Assembly: GCA_963781895.1 (NCBI GenBank)
Contig: CAWAIM010000034.1
Location: 16,382-80,381 of the forward strand
DNA from: Roseiarcus sp963781895
Lineage (GTDB): Bacteria > Pseudomonadota > Alphaproteobacteria > Rhizobiales > Beijerinckiaceae
Length of the DNA stretch: 64,000 nucleotides
Direction: 5' to 3'
Part shown: one piece after another, positions 38,257 through 46,619 of the stretch
How the letters are laid out: each line of letters starts with the position of its first letter
Position numbering within the stretch: position 1 is the stretch's first letter
Position numbers and translations under genes: made by a program
The notes under the pieces: model-generated
Databases searched by the model: none
Told to the model about the DNA's origin: nothing
Seen by the model: the letters and a program-made list of their open reading frames with translations, nothing else

Positions 38257-39132
38257 GCGTCGCCGCAGACGGGCTGCCGCCGCTGCGCGACGTCGTCGCG
38301 ACGCACGGATTCAGCGCCCGCAAGGCGCTCGGCCAGCACTTCCTGTTCGATCTCAATCTGACGCGCAAGATCGCCCGCGCCGCAGGTCCGCTCGACGGCG
38401 TCGTGGTGGTCGAAGTCGGCCCCGGACCTGGCGCGCTCACCCGCGCGCTGCTGTCGGAGGGCGCGAAAAAGGTGATCGCGATCGAGCGCGACCCGCGGGC
38501 CTTGCCCGCGCTGGCCGAAATCGGCGCCCGCTGGCCCGGCCGGCTCGAGGTCATCGCCGGCGACGCGCTTGAAGTCGCTTCCGAAACGCTGATCGCGGAG
38601 GCCGGCGGCGCGCCGCTGAGGATCTGCGCCAATCTTCCCTATAACGTCGCGACGCAGCTCCTGACCCGCTGGCTGGAGGCCGAGCCCTGGCCGCCGTTCT
38701 TCGACCGCCTGACGCTGATGTTCCAGCGCGAGGTCGCGCGGCGCATCGTCGCGACGCCCGCCGAGCGCGCCGACTACGGCCGCCTCGGCGCGCTCGCGGG
38801 TTGGCGGACGCGGGCCAAAGATCCTGTTCGACGTTCCGGCCGCGGCCTTCACCCCGCCGCCCAAAGTCACGTCCAGCGTGGTCGAACTGATCCCGCGCGC
38901 CGCGCCCGAGCCGTGCGATCCGCGCATCCTCGGCGCGGCGACAAAGGCCGCGTTCGGCCAGCGCCGCAAGATGTTGCGCCAGTCGCTGAAAGGCTTCGCC
39001 GCTGCGCGCGGCCTCGACCTTTCCGCTCTCCTCGCGGAGGCCGGGCTCGAGCCGACGATGCGGGCGGAGGAGGTCGACGTCGCGGGCTTCGCGGCGCTGG
39101 CGCGGGCGGCGGCCAAGGACGGCGGCCGGTAG
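38253..39132 (+). CDS. rsmA: 16S rRNA dimethyladenosine transferase (frameshifted)
   Basis: Dimethylates two adjacent adenosines near the 16S 3' end. The opening KALGQHFLFD and the SAM-binding VEVGPGPGALTRAL and catalytic NLPYNVATQL motifs are present. At 38817-38819 the frame breaks: WRTRAKDPVRR in the first frame, whereas removing one A of an AAA run gives WRTRAKILFDVPAAAFTPPPKV and continues to the C-terminal FGQRRKMLRQSL motif. The corrected protein has 292 residues. It starts at an ATGA overlap with pdxA. Confidence 0.85.
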
Positions 39133-39368
39133 CCGCGGCGTCCGTCCCCTGCAGTTTTGTCAGGCCGGCAATCTTTTCAAAGGCTTGGGCGCCGTTTTCC
39201 GGACTTTTCGGCGGATTCTCGGACTAATCCGTCACCGTCATCGCCGCTAAAGTCCGTCGAAAGACGGACGCCCGTCGCGGCGCCCCAAATCCCGGCTATC
39301 CGCGCGCGGCAATGCCGCATTGATCGCCTTCGCCGCCAATGCAAATCCTATAGCGATCAAGCTAGCAC

Positions 39369-39397
39369 GGATTTCTGATTTTGGCAACCAGAAATCC
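39369..39397. repeat. Perfect 9-bp inverted repeat, 11-base spacer
   Basis: GGATTTCTG at 39369-39377 and CAGAAATCC at 39389-39397. No T-run follows, so it is not a standard terminator. It may be an operator or a relic of a mobile element. Confidence 0.5.
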
Positions 39398-39633
39398 ATA
39401 AGCCATTGTTTACGTTGGTCGAAAGGACCGGTTGGTCTCTGTCGCAATCGATTATCCCCGGCCGGGCGAGGCGCGAGGCGGCGCCGCAAACGTCCGCTTC
39501 GCTGCGCTCAGCGGCTTCGGCAAAGGCAACGAACGCCGCGCCTGGGCGCTGGCGGTCATCAAGACGATTTCGCAGAAGCGGGCGGCGCGACAGCGGCCCC
39601 GATCTCAGGGCGGGAGGGGAAACATCGGGTCGA

Positions 39634-39647
39634 TTGACATGCATCAA
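39634..39647. promoter_or_regulatory. FNR/FixK-like binding site upstream of hlyB
   Basis: TTGACATGCATCAA matches the TTGAT-N4-ATCAA consensus at nine of ten defined positions. Its centre is about 103 bases before the ATG at 39744, far enough for a class II activated promoter with a leader of about 60 bases. It suggests control by oxygen or redox through a Crp/Fnr-family regulator. Confidence 0.5.
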
Positions 39648-39743
39648 AGCCGAGCTGTTCAGAATTGATTAACGAACGAATCCTGCGCAGGGCGCGGGGT
39701 TCGCTCATCGTCGTCCAGGAGAAGCGCAAGAGAGGAGTCGGCG

Positions 39744-41909
39744 ATGCTCCGCACATCCCCTCCCTCCGGCGACTCGACGCGGCTAGACGCCGGGTTGCGC
39801 GCCCTGTGTGGAATCGCAGCCTATTACCGAATTGGCGCTGACCCCGTGCAGCTCGCGCGGGAACTGGCGCTTGGAGGGCGGGACGCCGACGAATTCGATC
39901 TAATACGCGCCGCCAGTCTCATCGGCATGAAGGCCCGGCTGATTAGCGGCGCGAGCGTCAAGCGACTGTCGCGGTTGCCGGCGCCGGCCATCGTACGGCT
40001 CAGAAGCGGCGCCCTGAACATTCTCGGCGGACGCGGTCCTGAGGGGCTTTATCGGCTCGTCGATCCGATCACCCGGGGAGCGACCGAGATTTCGCTCGAG
40101 GAACTTGCCGCCGAAACCGGCGGTCAGGCGTTGCTGGTCGCGCGCCGGGTCGGCGGCGCCGGCGTCAGCCCTAGCATGTTCAGCGTCCGCTGGTTCCTGC
40201 CGACGCTGTGGCGGTATCGCCGGCCGCTCGGCCACGTGCTGGCCGCGTCGTTTTTCGTTCAGATCTTCGCGCTGACGACCCCTTTGTTCTTTCAGGTCAT
40301 CGTCGACAAGGTGCTGACCCACAGAGGCTACGAGACCCTGTTCGTGCTGATTGCGGGGCTCGTGATCATCGGCCTGTTCGACGTGGCGCTTCAATATCTG
40401 CGCACCTACGCCTTGTCTCACACCACCAACCGCATCGACGTCGAGCTCGGCCAGCGTCTGTTCGCCCACCTCTTGCGCCTGCCGATGAGCTATTTCGAAA
40501 GCCGCCCGGCCGGACAGACGGTGGCGCGCGTTCGCGAACTGGAAACCATCCGAAGCTTCCTCACCGGGCAGGGCCTTTTTTCCGCGATCGATCTGTTCTT
40601 CACCTTCGTTTTCATCGCGGTCCTGTTCGCCTACTCGCGGAGCCTCACGCTCATCGTGCTCGCTGCCGTTCCTCTTTATATCCTGATCGGGTTCGGGGTC
40701 AGGCCGCCGCTGCGCGCTCTCATCAATGAGAAATTCAATCGGGGCGCCGCGAGCCAGCAGTTCCTGGTCGAGACCATCGTCGGCGCCAACACGATCAAGT
40801 CGGCCGCAGTCGAGCCGATCATGCGCTCGCAATGGGAGGAAAAGCTCGCGGCCTATGTGAAAACGAGCTTCGAGGCGACGATGCTGGGGACGGGCGGGCA
40901 GCTCTCCATTCAGTACGTCAGCAAACTCTCGACCGCGGGGATTCTGCTGTTTGGCGCAATCGCGGTCATAGACGGCGACCTGACTGTCGGCGCGCTTGTC
41001 GCCTTCAATATGATCGCCGCGCAGGCGGTGCAACCGATCCTGCGGCTGTCGCAGATCTGGCAGGACTTCCAGCAGGTGCAGATCTCGATCGAACGGCTGG
41101 GCGACATTCTCAACTCCGCGCCCGAGCCCGCCCCGATGACGCGGCTCGCCCTGCCGACGCCGCGCGGCGCGATTGAATTTCGCAACGTCAGTTTCCGCTA
41201 CCGGGCCAACGGTCCGGAGGTTCTCAAGAACGTTTCGATCACGATTCAGCCGGGCGAAACGATCGGCGTCGTCGGGCCGTCGGGTTCTGGCAAGTCGACC
41301 CTGACCAAGCTAGTGCAGCGCCTCTACATCCCGAACGAAGGACAGGTTCTCCTCGACGGCGCCGATTTGAGTCAGGTCGATCCGTCGTGGTTGCGGAGCC
41401 ACATCGGCGTCGTGCTGCAGGAGAACCTTCTGTTCAACCGCACCATTCACGAAAACATCGCCTTCGCCTTTCCGGCCATGCCGCGCGCGGCGGTGATTGA
41501 GATCGCGCATCTCGCGGGCGCCGACGAATTCATCGACAAGCTGCCCGAGGGCTATGACACGATGATTGAGGAGCGGGGCGCCAATCTGTCGGGCGGCCAG
41601 CGCCAGCGCATCGCGATCGCCCGTGCGCTAGCGACCGATCCGCGCATCCTCATCCTCGACGAAGCGACATCGTCGCTCGACTACGAGAGCGAGCGCATCA
41701 TTCAGCGCAACATGCGCCGCATCGTGCGGGACCGCACGGTCATCATCATCGCCCACCGGCTCGCCGCCGTCCGCGGCTGCAACCGGATCGTCGGCATCGT
41801 CGACGGGCGCGTCGTCGAAGTCGGCACGCACGCGGAACTGCTGCGGCGGCCCGGCGGCCTCTACGCCTATCTCTGGGGGCTCCAGAGCCAGCCGTCGGAG
41901 ATCGCATGA
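39744..41909 (+). CDS. Type I secretion ABC exporter, HlyB-like (locus 1)
   Basis: Inner-membrane ATPase-permease that drives one-step protein secretion. The order is an N-terminal C39-like domain (about residues 10-140), a six-span membrane domain, then the nucleotide-binding domain with Walker A GPSGSGKST, signature LSGGQRQR and Walker B ILILDEAT. The C39-like domain lacks the catalytic Cys: the DYG of E. coli HlyB is DAG here, and neither has Cys, so it is a docking rather than a protease domain. The whole protein, 721 residues, aligns closely in motif order with HlyB. It overlaps hlyD by ATGA. Confidence 0.93.
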   Translation: MLRTSPPSGDSTRLDAGLRALCGIAAYYRIGADPVQLARELALGGRDADEFDLIRAASLIGMKARLISGASVKRLSRLPAPAIVRLRSGALNILGGRGPEGLYRLVDPITRGATEISLEELAAETGGQALLVARRVGGAGVSPSMFSVRWFLPTLWRYRRPLGHVLAASFFVQIFALTTPLFFQVIVDKVLTHRGYETLFVLIAGLVIIGLFDVALQYLRTYALSHTTNRIDVELGQRLFAHLLRLPMSYFESRPAGQTVARVRELETIRSFLTGQGLFSAIDLFFTFVFIAVLFAYSRSLTLIVLAAVPLYILIGFGVRPPLRALINEKFNRGAASQQFLVETIVGANTIKSAAVEPIMRSQWEEKLAAYVKTSFEATMLGTGGQLSIQYVSKLSTAGILLFGAIAVIDGDLTVGALVAFNMIAAQAVQPILRLSQIWQDFQQVQISIERLGDILNSAPEPAPMTRLALPTPRGAIEFRNVSFRYRANGPEVLKNVSITIQPGETIGVVGPSGSGKSTLTKLVQRLYIPNEGQVLLDGADLSQVDPSWLRSHIGVVLQENLLFNRTIHENIAFAFPAMPRAAVIEIAHLAGADEFIDKLPEGYDTMIEERGANLSGGQRQRIAIARALATDPRILILDEATSSLDYESERIIQRNMRRIVRDRTVIIIAHRLAAVRGCNRIVGIVDGRVVEVGTHAELLRRPGGLYAYLWGLQSQPSEIA

Positions 41910-43402
41910 TGACTGAAGCCGCCCGAGTCGTCGCCCGCATCGAGCCTGCGCCGCCGAGACAGGCGCAAGCACGCGCGCTCGCCAAAGTGACCGCGTCCGG
42001 CAAGGACCTGTCCGACAGGGAATTCCTCGCGCCAGCGCTGGAAATCCTGGAGACCCCAGCCTCGCCGGTCAAGGTGGCGTTCATCTGGATCATTTGCGCG
42101 CTTGTCGCGGTCGCCCTCGGGTGGGCGTATATCGGCCGCATCGACATCATCGCCACTGCCCAGGGGAAGTTCCAGCCGGCGGGCCGCGTCAAGGTCATCG
42201 AGCCGGTGGAGACCGGCAGGGTCGCCGCGATTCACGTCGTCAACGGCAGTTCCGTGAAGGCGGGCGACGTTCTGGTCGAGCTCGACCGCTCGGCCGCTGA
42301 GAGCGACGTTGCGGCGGCGAAAGGAGAACTTGCGTCCGCCCGCGCTGAAGCGCTTCGCCGCCAGACTGCTTTGGACACGGTGAAGGCGGGAGCCTTGTCG
42401 CCGTTGCCCCAGATCGCTTGGCCCCAGGACATTGAGCCAACGCTGCGCAGGCGTGAAGAGCAGGTGCTGGCCGCGGACCTCGGACAGCTTGGCGCCGCCC
42501 GCGCTTCCTTTGACGCCCAGCGGGCGCAGAAGGCCGCCGAGCGTGACACTCTCAGCCAGGCGATCGAGACGCAGAAGAACCTCATCGCGACGCTTCAGGA
42601 GCGCGTCGATATGCGCTCCAAGCTCGTCGAGGCAAAGGCGGGCGCGAAGGCGGCGCTCATCGACGCGACGGAAACCTTGCAATACCAGATCACCCAGCTC
42701 GCCATGCAGGAGGGGCAACTCGCCTTGCAGACGACCGGACTCGAGATCATCGGGCGCGACTCCGAAAAGGCGGTGCAGACTTTCCTTTCCGACGATGCGC
42801 AAAAGCTCAGCGACGTCGAGCGGCGCACCGAGGACGCCACGCAGCGCCTCGCCAAGGCGGAGGCCCTGATCGACCATCTGACGCTTCGCTCTCCGATCGC
42901 CGGCCACGTGCAGTCCTCGATCCTCGCCAGCGTCGGCCAGGTCGCCTCCAGCGGCCAGGAAATCATGCGCATCGTCCCACAGGACTCGAAGCTGGAGATC
43001 GAGGCCTATGCGCTCAATCGCGACGTCGGCTTCGTCAAGGTCGGGCAGGAGGCGATCGTCAAGGTCGAATCCTTCCCCTTCACCCGTTACGGCTCGATCA
43101 AGGCGCGGGTCGTTCGGATCGCCAAGGACGCGATTCCCGCGCCCGACGCCAGCGCCATCGAGGGCGACCCGGCGCGCGGCTCGAACGCGGCGGGATTCGC
43201 CGGCGGCGAGCGGACGCAGAATCTGGTGTTCGCCGTGGTGCTCGAGCCGGAAGCCGCGACGATGTCGATCGACGGAACGGACCGGCCGCTCACCTCGGGC
43301 ATGGCGGTGACGGTCGAGATCAAGACCGGCTCGCGGCGGCTGCTCGAGTATCTCTTTTCGCCGCTGGTCGAGGTTGGTTCACGCGCGATGCGTGAGCGGT
43401 GA
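41906..43402 (+). CDS. Type I secretion periplasmic adaptor, HlyD family (locus 1)
   Basis: Links the ABC exporter to a TolC-type outer-membrane channel. One membrane span lies at about residues 55-75. The lipoyl-like half-motifs (KVIEPVETGRVAAIHVVNGSSVKAGDVLVELD and LRSPIAGHVQSS) flank a long coiled coil, and a beta-barrel domain follows. At 498 residues it is of HlyD size. It overlaps the exporter gene by four bases. No TolC homologue is in the window. Confidence 0.93.
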   Translation: MMTEAARVVARIEPAPPRQAQARALAKVTASGKDLSDREFLAPALEILETPASPVKVAFIWIICALVAVALGWAYIGRIDIIATAQGKFQPAGRVKVIEPVETGRVAAIHVVNGSSVKAGDVLVELDRSAAESDVAAAKGELASARAEALRRQTALDTVKAGALSPLPQIAWPQDIEPTLRRREEQVLAADLGQLGAARASFDAQRAQKAAERDTLSQAIETQKNLIATLQERVDMRSKLVEAKAGAKAALIDATETLQYQITQLAMQEGQLALQTTGLEIIGRDSEKAVQTFLSDDAQKLSDVERRTEDATQRLAKAEALIDHLTLRSPIAGHVQSSILASVGQVASSGQEIMRIVPQDSKLEIEAYALNRDVGFVKVGQEAIVKVESFPFTRYGSIKARVVRIAKDAIPAPDASAIEGDPARGSNAAGFAGGERTQNLVFAVVLEPEAATMSIDGTDRPLTSGMAVTVEIKTGSRRLLEYLFSPLVEVGSRAMRER

Positions 43403-43465
43403 GGGGCGCCGGAAGGGCGCGCGCAGCTTGTTCCGTCAAAGGCCGCGCCTGTTCGCTATTGCGTT

Positions 43466-43491
43466 GGCGGTGCGGCCTAAGCCGCACCGCC
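43466..43491. terminator. Strong hairpin between convergent genes, probable two-way terminator
   Basis: GGCGGTGCGGC, loop CTAA, then GCCGCACCGCC: a perfect 11-bp stem. It lies 64 bases after the HlyD stop and 54 bases after the convergent gene's stop, so it can serve both. There is no T-run on either side. Confidence 0.6.
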
Positions 43492-43544
43492 TGCACAGTC
43501 TTACGGGCTATCCCCGAAACTTCGTCTCTTCGCCTTCCGAGCCG

Positions 43545-44255
43545 CTACACGAAGCGGATGGTGTCATGGATATGTACGTCGACGGCGCCGCCGGGATACG
43601 GGGAGGGGTGCGGGCCAAGGGGGGTTACGCTGCCGCCGAAGTCGAGCGTGAGGGTCGTGCCCTTCGGTTGTCCGTTGATGACGGCCCAATAGCCCACAGC
43701 TTGCGAGGGGGCGATCGCCCCCGCAAGTCCGTACGCTTCGGCGACCGAGCCCGGCTGCACGGTTCCGGCCGAGAACCAGGGAGTCCGGACCAGGTCTGTC
43801 TGAAGATTGTCGACCGGTTGGCCGTTGATCGAGAGGAATACGTTGGAGACGTCCCTCAACCACTGGGCCTCCGTCTGGGCCCCGCCGCCTTTGCCGCCGG
43901 TAAAGGGATCTCGGCCATGGCCGCTATATTGAAGTGCGGCATCGTTGAGAATCGGGACCAGCAGCGGCTCGTTGGCTGGAACGTCGATGGTGCGGGTATA
44001 GTCGCCGCTGCCGAATGTCCCGGCCACGAAGAACATCGACGGATTGGTGTTGCCGACGCCGGCGTATTGGCCCGTCGTGTCGAACTGCGGACTGGTCGCA
44101 TAGGGCGACTGCAGCGCCCATGTCCACCACTGCTCAGTCCACTGGTTGACCGTTTCGCCGTTGATCATGCCGTGCGAGTTCATCAGATAGGCGTCCGCCG
44201 GCGAGGCGGCGTAAGACGCTCCTTGCAGATTGCTGTAGGCGAGAGTGGCTGTCAT
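43545..44255 (-). CDS. Signal-less protein, candidate cargo of T1SS locus 1
   Basis: A 236-residue acidic protein. The ATG at 44255 is preceded by GGAGG five bases away, so the longer start at 44267 is rejected. It has no signal peptide and no RTX repeats. Trp-rich segments (QWTEQWWTWALQSP) and FFVAGTFGSGDYTRTIDVPANEPLLVPILND suggest an enzyme-like or structural beta fold I cannot name. The C terminus ends DTIRFV, an acidic residue then hydrophobic residues, compatible with a T1SS signal. Convergence with the exporter genes and an FNR-type box upstream support cargo status; this is inference. Confidence 0.6.
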   Translation of the reverse strand: MTATLAYSNLQGASYAASPADAYLMNSHGMINGETVNQWTEQWWTWALQSPYATSPQFDTTGQYAGVGNTNPSMFFVAGTFGSGDYTRTIDVPANEPLLVPILNDAALQYSGHGRDPFTGGKGGGAQTEAQWLRDVSNVFLSINGQPVDNLQTDLVRTPWFSAGTVQPGSVAEAYGLAGAIAPSQAVGYWAVINGQPKGTTLTLDFGGSVTPLGPHPSPYPGGAVDVHIHDTIRFV

Positions 44256-44577
44256 CTTTCCCTCCATCGTTGACCTTTCAGGCCGACGCCGACCTCGGCG
44301 CCAGCCTGAGCGCGGTCGGAACGTTGAGGTAGGCCGCCATCGATTGTTCGACGGATCCCTACAAATGGAAAGTTAACCATAATATCGCCCTGCGCGCTTT
44401 GATGCGCATCAATTTGCCCTGCCCTCGCGGCGAATTGAGACCGCTCCGGCCACGGTCATCGGGGCTTGCGGGGACGCCGTTATCCCGGAGGCGACGCGGC
44501 GTGGAGGGGCCCAGAAAAAGATAGTTGCGGCAACGTCGCCGTAATTCGCAGTTCCGATTGACCTTTAGTCGGAACAA
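44256..44577. other. Control region between the Cys-rich gene and the candidate cargo gene
   Basis: The 322 bases contain no gene. They hold the start-side leader of the cargo gene, including the FNR-type box at 44399-44412. The upstream part next to the Cys-rich gene stop has no clear hairpin. Confidence 0.5.
44399..44412. promoter_or_regulatory. Perfect FNR/FixK box upstream of the candidate cargo gene
   Basis: TTGATGCGCATCAA matches TTGAT-N4-ATCAA at all ten defined positions. It lies about 150 bases before the ATG at 44255, on the side where only that gene can use it. It resembles the box upstream of the exporter operon at 39634. Confidence 0.65.
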
Positions 44578-45537
44578 TTATTTTTGAGCGGAAAGCGGCT
44601 CATTGGGCCCATCCGACCGGCGAAGCCAGATCTCGCGCCAGTAGGTCAATTCGCAACGCGCACAATCATTCATGCCGAAGCCGATATAGGCGCATCCGCA
44701 GGTCGAGCCTTCGAGGCTCACCGTGTTGCGAAGCTTCCGCATCTGTCCCGTCCCATCGACGATGATCCTGTCAAGCCGACCCCTCACCCGAAGCCGCCGG
44801 CCACACAGGCGGCGCATGTCGGCAGTAAAGGCCATCCCACGATTGAACCCGTGCTTGTTCAACGTGCCGATGATGCTCGGCAACGACTTCACTTCGACCC
44901 ATTCTCCAGGCTGGAGGTTCAGGGACTCCATGGGCGTGGACCTGTTGCTCCCTCGCGCGTACACCCCGAGGAATATCCTGCGGATTCTCCAGAACGCCCA
45001 GATTGCCATGCTCTGGACCATCTCCAGGGCGGTGAAGTTGCCGGCGCGGAGGCTGCTTAGATATCCTGTTATTCTTTCCTTCTTTGATAGCGAGTGGGTG
45101 GCTCTCTTCAGTTCGCTCGCCTGACAATAGTAGGTCTCGGGGCCAGTCGAGACTTTGAGACGGGCTTGCAAGTTCTCGGCGCTTCGTGAACCAACCTGTG
45201 ATCGGGCTGCTGCGTCGTCGACTTTTTGCAGCCATGCCTCGCGCCAGAAAATCGTACATGATTTCTGACACCCGCCATGAGCGGCGCCGGAACAGCGGAC
45301 GCCTTCGAGGGTCACGACGTCATCGGTATTGAAACCAAGGGGCGTGCCAGGTTCGTAGATGCATACCGTGTTGGCGCGCCTGGAGACGCGAAATCTTTGC
45401 CCGCAAAGTTCGAGCATCTCGGGCATGAACGGAAGATTGTCCAATGCGCCGGCGGCGTCCAGCGTCCGGACGATTTCATCCGCCGTCTTCACTTCGACGA
45501 GGTCGCCGTGGCGGAGTCTTGCGTTCTGCTGCCCCAT
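44578..45537 (-). CDS. Protein with two copies of a Cys-containing WREAWL domain, unknown
   Basis: The 319-residue protein is an internal duplication. Copy 1 (about residues 10-110): GDLVEVK, LPFMPEMLELCGQRFRV, VTLEGVRCSG, GCQKSCTIFWREAWLQK. Copy 2 (about 215-310): GEWVEVK, MAFTADMRRLCGRRLRV, VSLEGSTCGC, DCARCELTYWREIWLRR. Each copy has four or five Cys in equivalent places, suggesting a metal or disulfide site. The linker is basic and helical. The ATG at 45537 follows GAGGGG; a TTG at 45549 is rejected. No function is known to me. It is 49 bases downstream of the cupin gene and may share its transcript. Confidence 0.75.
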   Translation of the reverse strand: MGQQNARLRHGDLVEVKTADEIVRTLDAAGALDNLPFMPEMLELCGQRFRVSRRANTVCIYEPGTPLGFNTDDVVTLEGVRCSGAAHGGCQKSCTIFWREAWLQKVDDAAARSQVGSRSAENLQARLKVSTGPETYYCQASELKRATHSLSKKERITGYLSSLRAGNFTALEMVQSMAIWAFWRIRRIFLGVYARGSNRSTPMESLNLQPGEWVEVKSLPSIIGTLNKHGFNRGMAFTADMRRLCGRRLRVRGRLDRIIVDGTGQMRKLRNTVSLEGSTCGCAYIGFGMNDCARCELTYWREIWLRRSDGPNEPLSAQK

Positions 45538-45586
45538 GTGGCCCCTCAAAATAGCGAGTTTGAGCTGGAGGTAAGCGACCGGCCGT

Positions 45587-45988
45587 TCACGACCAAGAAT
45601 TGCCCCGCCTTAGCCCCATGATCCGAACGAGCTTGTGGCCAGCGCGCACGGCTAAGCCCAGCGGACGCGGCAGGTCCTTGCGGGTGATCGCAATCTTTTT
45701 GACCGGTCGAGTGACACGCCAGTTGCAGGAAACGCCGCCAGGGAATACGGCCGTATCGCCCGGGCCAAGGCGTCTCTCTTCGCCGGTCCCGGTCGAAATG
45801 AAGACTTCGCCGGAAATGATGTAAACCGTTTCGTCCTCGCCATAATGCCAGACGAAGCTGCCTTCGGTGCATTCCCAAACCCAAACAATCGAATTGCCGT
45901 CGTGGCTCGCGTCATTTTCGCCGCGCTGAACAAAGGACTCGTGCGACACGCTCGACGCGATCGCGGGTCGTATAGTAGGAAGAGCCAC
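45587..45988 (-). CDS. Cupin-domain protein (DUF861-like)
   Basis: A small single-cupin protein. The segment WECTEGSFVWHYGEDETVYIISGEVFIS and RLGPGDTAVFPGGVSCNWRV are the two cupin motifs, as in the ureidoglycine aminohydrolase-type DUF861 family. The substrate is unknown. The frame opens at a GTG at 45988, only three bases from the divergent apt start, leaving no room for a promoter; a GTG at 45949 (residue 14) is an alternative. The stop is 49 bases before the Cys-domain gene. Confidence 0.8.
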   Translation of the reverse strand: MALPTIRPAIASSVSHESFVQRGENDASHDGNSIVWVWECTEGSFVWHYGEDETVYIISGEVFISTGTGEERRLGPGDTAVFPGGVSCNWRVTRPVKKIAITRKDLPRPLGLAVRAGHKLVRIMGLRRGNSWS

Positions 45989-45991
45989 GCC

Positions 45992-46522
45992 ATGACCGAT
46001 CTTGCCGCCTCAATTCGCACCATCCCGGATTATCCGAAGCCCGGAATCCTGTTTCGCGACATCACCACCCTGCTCGGCGACGCGCGGGCGTTTCGCCGCG
46101 CCGTGGACGAACTCGTGCAGCCCTGGGCCGGCACCAAGGTCGATAAGGTCGCGGGCATCGAGGCGCGCGGATTCATCCTCGGCGGCGCGGTGGCGCATCA
46201 GCTCTCCGCCGGATTCGTTCCGGTGCGCAAGAAGGGCAAGCTGCCGCACGTCACGGTGTCGATCGCCTATTCGCTCGAATACGGCCTCGACGAAATGGAG
46301 ATGCACGAGGACGCCATCGCGGCGAACGAGCGCGTCATCCTCGTCGACGATCTGATCGCCACCGGCGGCACCGCGGCAGGCGCGGTGAAGCTGTTGCGAA
46401 AACTCAACGCCGATGTCCTCGCGGCGTGCTTCGTCATCGATCTGCCGGATCTGGGCGGCTCGAAGAAACTGGAGGCCCTGGGGGTGTCGGTGCGTTCGCT
46501 CATCGCTTTCGAGGGACACTGA
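45992..46522 (+). CDS. apt: Adenine phosphoribosyltransferase
   Basis: Salvages adenine to AMP with PRPP. The PRPP-binding motif VILVDDLIATGGTA and the N-terminal IRTIPDYPKPGILFRDITTLL are diagnostic. The 176-residue length is canonical from the ATG at 45992; an open frame back to 45845 lies over the divergent cupin gene. A hairpin follows the stop. Confidence 0.96.
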   Translation: MTDLAASIRTIPDYPKPGILFRDITTLLGDARAFRRAVDELVQPWAGTKVDKVAGIEARGFILGGAVAHQLSAGFVPVRKKGKLPHVTVSIAYSLEYGLDEMEMHEDAIAANERVILVDDLIATGGTAAGAVKLLRKLNADVLAACFVIDLPDLGGSKKLEALGVSVRSLIAFEGH

Positions 46523-46563
46523 CCGGCCGCGCCGACCCGACGCGCCAGACGCGCGCAACCGGC

Positions 46564-46587
46564 GCGGCGCCCGGCGCTTCGCGCCGC
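46564..46587. terminator. GC hairpin downstream of apt
   Basis: Two nested stems are possible: CGGCGC-TTC-GCGCCG (46572-46586), or GCGGCGC paired with GCGCCGC over a 10-base loop. It sits 42 bases after the apt stop and 33 bases before the next gene. No T-run; a weak terminator at best. Confidence 0.35.
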
Positions 46588-46619
46588 GAATTCGTCCAGG
46601 AACGACGGCGGAGGCCTCA

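Larger units (their letters stand above)
39133..39743. other. 611-base intergenic region upstream of the first T1SS operon
   Basis: No frame here has family resemblance or a good ribosome site. The middle part is AT-richer than average and contains a perfect 9-bp inverted repeat (39369-39397) and an FNR/FixK-like box (39634-39647), both listed separately. It therefore looks like the control region of the exporter operon. Confidence 0.5.

Noticed and set aside
37254..39227. 657-codon frame joining pdxA-internal sequence to rsmA
   Set aside because: The first part is a frame-shifted reading of pdxA. Only the part from 38253 is rsmA, and it leaves the true frame again after the break at 38818.
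39406..39672. Overlapping small plus-strand frames upstream of hlyB
   Set aside because: They cover the FNR-like box, lack ribosome sites and show no recognisable protein family.
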